Assembly: GCF_000585335.1 (NCBI RefSeq)
Contig: NZ_KK073872.1
Coordinates: forward strand, 3,424,465-3,488,464
From: Cloacibacillus evryensis DSM 19522
Lineage (GTDB): Bacteria; Synergistota; Synergistia; Synergistales; Synergistaceae
Length of the DNA stretch: 64,000 bases
Direction: 5' to 3'
In this document: one piece after another, positions 57,486 through 64,000 of the stretch
Layout of the letters: each line of letters starts with the position of its first letter
Position numbering within the stretch: position 1 is the first letter of the stretch
Made by a program: the position numbers and the translations under genes
Notes under the pieces: model-generated
Database searches by the model: none
Seen by the model: the letters and a program-made list of their open reading frames with translations, nothing else
What the model was told of the DNA's origin: nothing

Positions 57486-57723
57486 TCGTTTAAACGCGGC
57501 GCGAGGACTAAGTTCGATCACGCAAATCAAAGATTTGCTATCTCACTTATGCGGCCTTTGCGCTCAGAAATGCCCGGTAAAGGCAATAACCGACGCCAGG
57601 CCGCCAAGACCGGCTCCGGCGCAGAAACCAGCCGGCGAAGCAACGGCGGAGGCGGCTCCGGTACAGTGATCGTTTAAACGCGGCGCGAGGACTAAGTTCG
57701 ATCACGCAAATCAAAGATTTGCC
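57365..57723 (+). repeat. Tandem duplication of the rnfB 3' end (184-bp period)
   Basis: The segment from about 57365 to 57539 recurs at about 57549 to 57723, with a handful of substitutions. The second copy still encodes CGLCAQKCPVKAI and the Ala/Pro-rich tail with a stop, but has no start of its own. Both copies end with the small hairpin CAAATC-AAA-GATTTG. Confidence 0.8.
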
Positions 57724-57758
57724 GTCTAAACACCGCCCAGCTTTTTACAGCAATTTAA

Positions 57759-57791
57759 AAGGGACCGGCTGCTCTTCGCGACCGGTCCCTT
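57759..57791. terminator. Hairpin between rnfB and the small membrane gene
   Basis: AAGGGACCGG pairs with CCGGTCCCTT. On the minus strand TTTTAAATT follows, so it suits the gene ending at 57835. It may also stop rnf transcripts. Confidence 0.65.
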
Positions 57792-57834
57792 GCTGTCGAT
57801 TGTTCGCCTGTCTTTCTCCGCCCGGCAGGGTCTT

Positions 57835-58098
57835 TTATTTATCCAGCGGCGGTAGAGGTTTTATATCCTCGTCGTCTTTAAACTCTGTCCTGGGCCCTTC
57901 AACCTTACCGTCCAGCCAGCCTTCGACCCGGTCATAGATCGCGTCGGACCAAGTTGGGTTTTCCCACATCTTTTTCTTCGCCGTCGTCGAGAGACAGCCG
58001 CACATCATCGCCCCGAAGTAAAAATAGGGATGATGGGTGGCGAGCGCTATGCCAAAAAATATAAAACACAATGACGCAAAGAGATCTCTGTAAAACAT
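57835..58098 (-). CDS. Small membrane protein of unknown function
   Basis: An 87-residue protein with one or two N-terminal hydrophobic segments (LFASLCFIFFGIALATHH and FYFGAMMCGCLS) and a charged C-terminal tail with WSDAIYDRVEGWLDG. AAGGGCGG precedes the ATG. It stands between the rnf operon (convergent) and the TRAP genes. I do not recognise the family. Confidence 0.6.
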   Translation of the reverse strand: MFYRDLFASLCFIFFGIALATHHPYFYFGAMMCGCLSTTAKKKMWENPTWSDAIYDRVEGWLDGKVEGPRTEFKDDEDIKPLPPLDK

Positions 58099-58224
58099 TT
58101 TTATTTCCGCCCTTTTATCTTTTCTCTAATAATGGATATTATAGCCGTTCGGCATCGATAAAAAAAGCCGCCGGCAAATTTTAGCCGGCAGCTTTTTCTG
58201 TCGTTCAGAATCTGATCGGGTCTC

Positions 58225-59541
58225 CTACCAGGGAACTCCAAGGATGAAGTGCGGCAGGAAGAGGACGAGCTTCGGGATGTAGGCGGTAACGAGAAGCACC
58301 GGTATCCAGCAGAGAGCCATAAAGGTGAGGGCCGGTTTCATTATCTCGTTGATAGAGGCGCCACCGACGCGTCCGCTGAGGTAAAGGACGGGAGCCGCGG
58401 GAGGCGTGATGCATCCTAGGGCCGTGTTGACGCCGACGACCGCCGCGTAGTGGACGGGATTTATGCCAAGTTCCATGATGATCGGGAGCAGGATCGGCGT
58501 GGTCAGGACGACGACGCTGATATCGTCCATCAGCATTCCCATAAGAACGAGGAAGATATTGATCATGAACATGATGACCCATTTATTCGTTGAGATCGAG
58601 TAGAACAGGTATAGCACCTTTCCGGGAAGGTCCTCAAGGATGTAGAGCCGCGAGAGCATCGAGACAGAGTAGAGCATGACCATGATGACGCCGGTGGTAA
58701 TGGCGCATTCCACCACGATCAGGTAAAGGCTCTTCCAGTTCAGTCCCTTATAGACGAAAAGCCCGATCGGTATGCAGTAGAGGACGGCGAGGGCGGAGGC
58801 CTCTGTCGTCGTCATAACGCCGCCGTAGATGCCTCCGAGGACCATGACCGGCATAAAGAGGGCCGGGATGGCGAGACGGCCGCGTTCACGGAACATCTTC
58901 CAACGCTCGGCGCCGGTGCGCTTCGTGGTGACGAAGACCTGCTTGTTGTCGCGCAGCATCCAGACGTTGATGACGGAGAGCAGTATCGTGGTCACTATTC
59001 CCGGTCCGATCGTCGAGAGGAAGCAGGCAAGGACGGAAATCCCGCTGATCCAGGCGAAGATGATGAGCGTGGCGTTGGGCGGGATGAGCAGGCCGAGCAG
59101 CGAGGCGTTGGCCATCAGCGCGCAGGCGTGTCCCATCGGATAGCCTCCCTGCTTGAAACGCGGGAACATGATCGCGCCGATGCAGGAAAGGGTGGCGCAG
59201 GCGGCGCCGCAGATGGAGCCGAAAACCGCGCAGGAGACGGTGCCGACGATCCCCAGGCCGCCCTTGATATGGCCGACGAAGACATCGACCATGTCAATGA
59301 GCTTCTCCGCGATGCGCCCGCGTTCCATAATGCCGCCCGCGAGGATGAACATCGCGATCGCGATGAGCGAGACGGAGTTCATCTGCGTGAAGCCGTAAGG
59401 CAGCAGCTGAGTCGCCTGGTAGCCTTCCATATTGGGTCCGCCGAAGAAGATGAGCCAGGCGCAGGAGGCCATGAAGCTTACGGGAACGGGGACGCCAATG
59501 ACGAGCGCTGAAATGAGTATTATAAGTGCTACATAAATCAT
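58225..59541 (-). CDS. dctM: TRAP transporter large permease DctM
   Basis: A 438-residue protein with about 12 spans. It has MLMDDISVVVLTTPILLPI and the closing helices TPPAAPVLYL typical of DctM, and GGIMERGRIAEKLIDM. It forms the ion-coupled channel of a TRAP importer. The start overlaps the dctQ stop by one base. TRAP systems import organic acids, including sialic acid, dicarboxylates and amino-acid-derived keto acids; the solute here is not known. Confidence 0.95.
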   Translation of the reverse strand: MIYVALIILISALVIGVPVPVSFMASCAWLIFFGGPNMEGYQATQLLPYGFTQMNSVSLIAIAMFILAGGIMERGRIAEKLIDMVDVFVGHIKGGLGIVGTVSCAVFGSICGAACATLSCIGAIMFPRFKQGGYPMGHACALMANASLLGLLIPPNATLIIFAWISGISVLACFLSTIGPGIVTTILLSVINVWMLRDNKQVFVTTKRTGAERWKMFRERGRLAIPALFMPVMVLGGIYGGVMTTTEASALAVLYCIPIGLFVYKGLNWKSLYLIVVECAITTGVIMVMLYSVSMLSRLYILEDLPGKVLYLFYSISTNKWVIMFMINIFLVLMGMLMDDISVVVLTTPILLPIIMELGINPVHYAAVVGVNTALGCITPPAAPVLYLSGRVGGASINEIMKPALTFMALCWIPVLLVTAYIPKLVLFLPHFILGVPW

Positions 59542-60131
59542 TACTTTTTACCTCCGGAGAAAAGTACCTTTCCTGCTCTGATCATATCCCACATAAAGTA
59601 GTAGGACATGGAGGCAAGGCCAATGAAGATCGACAGATAGGCCGTCCAGAGGGGGATGCGCCAGGCGACGGTGCGCGGAAGCGCGACGCCGGTGCCCAAG
59701 GGGCCGAGGAATCCGAAGATAAGGTAGTCCCAGCCATACTTTGTGAAAAGAAGGGTGACGCCGAGCGTTATCACCGTCTTCGCAAAGATGAGGGCTCTCT
59801 TGACAAATCCATCTTTCACATAGGACTGAACAAGGTCGGCGGAGACATGGGTGCCGGCGAAGGCTCCATATCCGGCGCCCATAAAGTAAAGCCAGAACGC
59901 GAATATTTTGATCCACTCTTCATAACCGTAGAGGTCCATCTCAAAGATGTAGCGCATTATCGTGGCGGCGCTGATGATTACCGTGAGAAGTATCGACATT
60001 ACAAAACAGATGATTGAATAGAAGCTGACGGTGACTTTGTCGAAGAAGCATTTTGGCTTCCTGACAGTTGACTGAACCTCTTCGAGGTCGGACGGTACCG
60101 TCTGTTCGACCTTTATTTCATCAATTGACAT
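59541..60131 (-). CDS. dctQ: TRAP transporter small permease DctQ
   Basis: A 196-residue protein with four spans and a soluble N-terminal stretch. RYIFEMDLYGYEEWIKIFAFWLYFMGAGYG (key part YGYEEWIKIFAFWLYFMGAGYG trimmed to EEWIKIFAFWLYFMGAGY) is the family signature of the span 2 region. It pairs with DctM. It follows dctP after about 107 bases, with a strong hairpin between them. Confidence 0.92.
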   Translation of the reverse strand: MSIDEIKVEQTVPSDLEEVQSTVRKPKCFFDKVTVSFYSIICFVMSILLTVIISAATIMRYIFEMDLYGYEEWIKIFAFWLYFMGAGYGAFAGTHVSADLVQSYVKDGFVKRALIFAKTVITLGVTLLFTKYGWDYLIFGFLGPLGTGVALPRTVAWRIPLWTAYLSIFIGLASMSYYFMWDMIRAGKVLFSGGKK

Positions 60132-60152
60132 TTGTGGTACTCCTTTCAGAAA

Positions 60153-60195
60153 CTGAAAAACCCCGAGGGGGAAGAACCCCCTCAGGCTTTTTCAG
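60153..60195 (-). terminator. Attenuator hairpin between dctP and dctQ
   Basis: CTGAAAAAGCCTGAGGGGG pairs with CCCCCTCGGGGTTTTTCAG on the minus strand. A stem with an internal U-run between binding-protein and permease genes typically stabilises or partly terminates the dctP mRNA, giving excess binding protein. Confidence 0.65.
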
Positions 60196-60238
60196 TTAAA
60201 ACATGTTAAGCATCGCTGTTAGATGCCTGATGTTACAA

Positions 60239-61240
60239 CTAGAGATTACCGAGATGCTGCTTGAACTCCTTCATGAGCTCCACACCGGTGCCGGCCTTGC
60301 CGACCTCTTCCCAGGTAGAGACGCAGGCTTCTTTGATCGGCTTAAGCTGAGCTTCCGTGTACCTGTAGACCTTGATGCCCTTCTTTTCCATAAGGGCCAT
60401 ATACTTGTCGTCTTCCGCCTTCGCGTTGTCTATCGACTTCAGCGTGTACTTCTTGGCTACGTCGAGGAAAACCTTCTGGTCTTCGGGGGTGAGCTTCTTC
60501 CATGATTTGTCGCTGACCATGTAGGCAAGGTATTCCATCGAGTAGTTTGTCGCGTACCAGTGCTTCAGGACGTCGCCGAGGATCGTGTAGGCGGCGGCCG
60601 TCGGGTAACCGTCGACCGCGTCGCAGACGCCGGTCTGCATTGACTGATAGACGTCGGGATAGGGAATGGTGATCGGGCGGTAGCCCATCGCCTTCGCGCC
60701 GAGCGTGTAGACGACCATGTTCGGAACGCGGGTAAGAACGCCCTTGTCGACCTTGGGATTGAGAGGATCTTTAACGGCCTTCGTGGAACCGATGCCGATG
60801 AAGCCCTCGACGTATGAGCCGATGAGGTGGACTCCGAGCGCCGAGGTGAACTCATTCAGTTTATTGGGGAGCCATGCTCCCGGAACTAGCGCTTTTTTAG
60901 CCGATTCGTAGCCGGTGACGAATCCGTTGGTGTAGATTATCTCAAGGCGCGGATCGAAATCCGTAGCGACCGACATGCAGGCCATGTCTACGGTACCGCG
61001 GATCATCTCTTCCATAACGAGGGAATAGTTCCCCAGCTGGCTTGCCGGATATACCTTTACCTCAACGCGGCCTTTCGTGCCGTCCTTGATCTCCTTCGCC
61101 ATCTGCTCCATCGTCTTCGTCGCCATGTGGTCCGGCGGCGACTGGCCCGCGAAGCGGAAAACTATCGGCGCGGCAGTTGCTGGGCCGGCTATCGCTGCGA
61201 ACAGGAACATTACTGCAAGCATAAGTGCAAATTTCTTCAC
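60239..61240 (-). CDS. dctP: TRAP transporter solute-binding protein DctP
   Basis: A 333-residue periplasmic protein with a signal peptide (MKKFALMLAVMFLFAAIAGP, cleaved near TAA-AP). The DctP fold shows FRFAGQSPPDHMATKTMEQMA at the mature start and the TRAP signature Arg in LTRVPNMVVYTL, with GMGYRP-type AMGYRPITIPYPDVYQSMQTGVCDAVDG (key part YPDVYQSMQTGVCDAVDG). The ligand is probably a carboxylate bound by that Arg. First gene of dctPQM; a promoter lies about 160 bases upstream. Confidence 0.94.
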   Translation of the reverse strand: MKKFALMLAVMFLFAAIAGPATAAPIVFRFAGQSPPDHMATKTMEQMAKEIKDGTKGRVEVKVYPASQLGNYSLVMEEMIRGTVDMACMSVATDFDPRLEIIYTNGFVTGYESAKKALVPGAWLPNKLNEFTSALGVHLIGSYVEGFIGIGSTKAVKDPLNPKVDKGVLTRVPNMVVYTLGAKAMGYRPITIPYPDVYQSMQTGVCDAVDGYPTAAAYTILGDVLKHWYATNYSMEYLAYMVSDKSWKKLTPEDQKVFLDVAKKYTLKSIDNAKAEDDKYMALMEKKGIKVYRYTEAQLKPIKEACVSTWEEVGKAGTGVELMKEFKQHLGNL

Positions 61241-61405
61241 GAAAAACTCTCCCTTCAGAATCGAACCTTTTTGAGACTCCGTTTAGTTTTTTGCTGCAAA
61301 AGAAAAAGCGCTTACATTACAACGTAGCCCTTGAAAACGTCCCTCCTTCTCTGCGTAATATTTGCAATGTGTAAACTAGTAAAAAAAATGCAGTTGCTGA
61401 GAAAT

Positions 61406-61434
61406 AAATTACAACAAACATCTTATTTAGTCAA
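61406..61434 (-). promoter_or_regulatory. Promoter of dctPQM
   Basis: TTGACT (complement of 61429-61434) and TAATTT (complement of 61406-61411) are 17 bases apart. The rest of 61435-61755 is AT-rich with no gene visible. Confidence 0.55.
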
Positions 61435-61755
61435 TCTTTTTTACACAATGCTCTGCCGTACCGAAAACTTCGTCAGCGCCACGCATCATAAAATGTAATT
61501 TTGGTTACTTGCAACAATGTGGCATTAACAAAACCGGTATTTTTTGCCTTTATTTTTCTGTCAATGTGCTAAAAATGCTTATAACCAGCCTTTTATCAAA
61601 TTACATCAAATTTACGGACAGTCGCTGTTTTTACGCTGGTTTTATCGTTGTTCAAAATAAAATTGCCGCCTGGCAGTTAAAAACTGATATATCAGTCTGC
61701 CTTATTCCCGTTCTTTTACGAAAATATAAATTAAAATTTATTTTTAAAATCAACG

Positions 61756-62289
61756 TCAGCGCAGGAAAAACCCTCCGAATATTCCGAATATTATTAACAT
61801 CGCCGCCGGATTTTCCTTAAAAAACTTACTGAACTTGATAAGGCCGATCCCCGCCGCAAAAAGGGCGACCGCCGTCGCTCCGTTGTGCAAGGTGGAAGTA
61901 AACGGCGATACGACGGAAAGGGTAAGGAGTCCGGCGACGACCGGGCGAAGCATCAATTTAAAGTTTTTGCTCTTATCCGGGCTCACGCGCTGGAGCAGGA
62001 GAAGTATCAGGGAGAGCGCCGCGATCGGCGCGGCGACGAGGGCGACCGTGGAGGCGACGGATCCCCAGAAGCCGGCCTGCTGATACCCGGCGAAGGTGGC
62101 GGCGTTGATCGCGATCGGGCCTGGAGTGACCTGCGAGACGGCGACCATCTGGTTAAACTCCGCCGCGTTCATCCAGCCGTTCTTCGTAACGAGCTGATAT
62201 TCGATCAGCGGCAGCGTGGAAAGGCCGCCGCCAAAAGCGGTGATGCCGATCTGCATAAAGGCCCATATGAGCTGGAGGATCTTCGTCAT
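61756..62289 (-). CDS. chrA: Chromate transporter half, ChrA family (second subunit)
   Basis: A 177-residue protein with about five to six spans, one half of a ChrA-type carrier. AFGGGLSTLPLIEYQLV and QVTPGPIAINAATFAGYQ are the family GGG and PGP motifs. Half-size ChrA proteins occur as adjacent pairs that form a heterodimer. The start overlaps the upstream half by four bases (ATGA). Chromate efflux is the family role, but many such pairs have unproven substrates. Confidence 0.88.
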   Translation of the reverse strand: MTKILQLIWAFMQIGITAFGGGLSTLPLIEYQLVTKNGWMNAAEFNQMVAVSQVTPGPIAINAATFAGYQQAGFWGSVASTVALVAAPIAALSLILLLLQRVSPDKSKNFKLMLRPVVAGLLTLSVVSPFTSTLHNGATAVALFAAGIGLIKFSKFFKENPAAMLIIFGIFGGFFLR

Positions 62290-62819
62290 CTCGCCGTCAC
62301 CCTTTCGTGGACGAACTGCATGGCGATGACCACGACCATGATGAGCAGCGGATGCAGGTCAAAGACCCCGATCAGGGAGATCACCATCAGGTAGGGGACG
62401 AGGTTCCACCATTTTCCGAGCAGCGCGTTTTTTACATTATCGATTATCACAAGGACGATTATCGCGCTCGTCCCGGCGAGGACGCCGCGAAAGAATCCCA
62501 TTACCGCCGGCACGTCCGAATATTTTATTATAAATGGAGAGAGCATGAGTATTATCAGAAAGGGCGGCAGTATCGCGCCCGCGACGGCGGTGAGGCTGCC
62601 TGCAAGTCCGCGGTAATGACGTCCCATGAGCCAGGCGATGGAGACGGCGATCGGGCCCGGCATCGAGGCCGCGAGGCTCACCATATCGGCAAAGACCTCG
62701 GGGGCGATGTCACGGCGCTTTTCTTCCTCAAGCTGTACCATGCCGAGGATGACGATCCCGCCTCCGAAGGTGACGGCGCTTATTTTAAAAAAGAATAAGA
62801 AAAGTTCAAGCAAGCTCAT
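62286..62819 (-). CDS. chrA: Chromate transporter half, ChrA family (first subunit)
   Basis: A 177-residue partner of the preceding entry with about five to six spans. FGGGIVILGMVQLEEE and SMPGPIAVSIAWLMG are the corresponding motifs. Same length as its partner, so the pair equals a full ChrA split into two genes, translated together through the overlap at 62286-62289. The gap 62820-63107 upstream is AT-rich and contains no gene. Confidence 0.88.
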   Translation of the reverse strand: MSLLELFLFFFKISAVTFGGGIVILGMVQLEEEKRRDIAPEVFADMVSLAASMPGPIAVSIAWLMGRHYRGLAGSLTAVAGAILPPFLIILMLSPFIIKYSDVPAVMGFFRGVLAGTSAIIVLVIIDNVKNALLGKWWNLVPYLMVISLIGVFDLHPLLIMVVVIAMQFVHERVTAR

Positions 62820-63107
62820 ATTTCAAAACCCCAAATGCCTTCACGGCCTTCCTAATACAATACCATAAAAAGCCAACAACGACCAATTATTTTCTAACGT
62901 AATTCAGATATATCAGATGATATATCAAAAACAAAAAAAATACAAATTATTTCGCTATATTTTTCATGACAATATTCCAGGAAAGCAATCTGTTTTATTT
63001 CTTGTTGACGCGTTTTCACTGTTATATTTTGCTCTGTCATAAAAATATTTTTTGGCTTAAAATCATTAGGTATGGCTATACCAAAGCTTTAAGGAGGCAA
63101 TGTCCGA

Positions 63108-63833
63108 ATGAAGATAAAAAAGGCGCTGCTCTGCGCGCTGGCCCTGACGGTATTACCGGCGGCGCATTCCTTCGCGGGAGAACGCGAAGCGGCGGCCGCG
63201 GCCGCGATCGGGGCTCTCGTCCGCGGAGAGCTCTCGCCGGAACGCATAGAGGTCACCGTCGCGAACGACGGGAAGCGGGCGTGGATAGAATGCGCCGGCG
63301 CCGTCATATCCGGGATCAGGATCGAATCGATGAAGCTCGACGCCGAGCTTGCGGAGCTGCCGGACGACGTGCTGAGCGGCGACGGAACGGCGCTCTCGCG
63401 CCGCATAACCTCGTCGCGCGGCGAAATCGTGCTGAGCGAACGCGACGTAAACGATTATTTCGCCTCGGGAAAGAGCAGCGGAGGATTTTCCGAGCTGCGC
63501 TTCAAATTCTTTCCGCGGGGCTATCACGCCGAGGGGAAATTTGAGACCGACCTGATGATAATAAAGATAAAACTCGACCTGCGGGCAGAGGGAAAATTAG
63601 GGCTGAGGGCGGACGGGGTCTACCTCGAAGATACCGTTATCTACGCCGAAGGCAGAAAGCAGCCGGAGAATATCACCGAACTGGTGATAGGCAGGGTCAA
63701 TCCGCTGCTTCCGTTCGCGAAGATACCCTTTCCCGTCAGCTTCAGCAGGATGACGATGAAAAACGGCGAGGCTCTGCTGACCGGAGAGCCGAAAAAAATC
63801 GCCGGAGACAATGTTTGGAGATGGAAGCGCTGA
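63108..63833 (+). CDS. LmeA/DUF2993-like secreted protein
   Basis: A 241-residue exported protein. The signal peptide is KKALLCALALTVLPAAHSFA. The rest has the alternating strand pattern of the DUF2993/LmeA lipid-binding family: GIRIESMKLDAE, VLSERDVNDYFAS, MIIKIKLDLRAEGKLGL and the terminal INPLLPF-type RVNPLLPFAKIPFPVSFSRM (key part VNPLLPFAKIPFPV). Members bind phospholipids or related lipids in the envelope; this role is inferred. AAGGAGG precedes the ATG. It stands alone and ends at a terminator. Confidence 0.7.
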   Translation: MKIKKALLCALALTVLPAAHSFAGEREAAAAAAIGALVRGELSPERIEVTVANDGKRAWIECAGAVISGIRIESMKLDAELAELPDDVLSGDGTALSRRITSSRGEIVLSERDVNDYFASGKSSGGFSELRFKFFPRGYHAEGKFETDLMIIKIKLDLRAEGKLGLRADGVYLEDTVIYAEGRKQPENITELVIGRVNPLLPFAKIPFPVSFSRMTMKNGEALLTGEPKKIAGDNVWRWKR

Positions 63834-63863
63834 TATTCAGGCTGACATTAGCCGCATAAAAGA

Positions 63864-63913
63864 CAAAAAAAGAGGCTGTTGATTTTTTACTGATATCAAC
63901 GGCCTCTTTTTTT
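63864..63913. terminator. Strong terminator after the LmeA-like gene
   Basis: AAAAAAAGAGGC pairs with GCCTCTTTTTTT, with an inner GTTGAT/ATCAAC stem. U-tracts occur on both strands. The last 87 bases of the window show no gene. Confidence 0.9.
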
Positions 63914-64000
63914 ACATTTCTGTTTACGTTAGTCAGTAATGGTCTAACAACATTCACGCTAAATAGTTGTTTTTAAAGGACTTTTTTTATTAAAACCGCC

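Noticed and set aside
57719..57937. 72-residue plus-strand frame after the rnfB duplication
   Set aside because: It overlaps the better-supported minus-strand membrane gene at 57835-58098 and crosses a hairpin.
63742..63957. Minus-strand frame over the last terminator
   Set aside because: It reads through a strong bidirectional terminator and the end of the LmeA-like gene.

Overview
The window looks like chromosomal DNA of an anaerobic, amino-acid-using bacterium. Base composition is moderately GC-rich. The combination of an RnfCDGEAB complex, a TRAP transporter, type I and type III glutamine synthetases, an ammonia-lyase-like enzyme, a threonine aldolase, branched-chain amino-acid export genes and a CstA carrier fits a member of the Synergistota such as Cloacibacillus. 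This assignment is an inference from gene content and from memory of such genomes; no database search was made. There are no phage, plasmid or CRISPR features.

Layout. 1-2300: a broken macro-domain gene, a decayed thioredoxin-like gene and an Acr3 arsenite exporter. 2300-8000: a LysR regulator with a divergent small membrane gene, a large lipoprotein that may contain a pore-forming-toxin-like barrel plus a BACON domain, a thioesterase, the first copy of a 287-bp MITE, a DUF134-NifX fusion and an ArsR regulator. 8100-13900: an operon (Fe-S protein, Na+ symporter, small membrane protein, unknown protein, ammonia-lyase homologue without the Ala-Ser-Gly cofactor triad) facing a GntR regulator. 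14000-18700: frameshifted threonine aldolase, azlCD, an ANTAR regulator, the second MITE, and glnA with a terminator in its leader. 18800-19070: an unannotated structured RNA with its own promoter and terminator. 19170-24550: a complete 16S-23S-5S operon on the minus strand, without spacer tRNAs.

24700-31250: lytic transglycosylase, EamA permease, unknown protein, second LysR, YhcH family protein and ABC-F ATPase, all on the minus strand. 31450-38800: type III glutamine synthetase, aldehyde dehydrogenase, MFS exporter, amidohydrolase and a YoaK-like protein. 38850-49100: the tuf-rpmG-tRNA(Trp)-secE-nusG-rplK-rplA block and the rplJ-rplL block, both minus strand but separated by about 5 kb of plus-strand genes (csoR, a copA-copZ fusion, a nitrilase-family amidase and a secreted protein). 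49400-57800: an unknown gene, cstA, a half-size EamA protein and the rnf operon, whose last gene has a tandemly duplicated 3' end. 57800-64000: a small membrane protein, a TRAP transporter (dctPQM), a split chromate transporter and an LmeA-like secreted protein.

How the parts work together. Amino-acid catabolism would supply reduced ferredoxin, which Rnf couples to NAD+ reduction and ion pumping. The resulting ion gradient drives the Na+ symporter and TRAP uptake systems. Two glutamine synthetases, one apparently controlled by an ANTAR antiterminator, handle nitrogen. Metal defence is represented by acr3, csoR-copA and chrA. The most interesting unexplained items are the small RNA at 18851-19070, the MIO-less lyase operon, the paired MITEs inserted exactly at stop codons, and the possible lipid-anchored pore-former.
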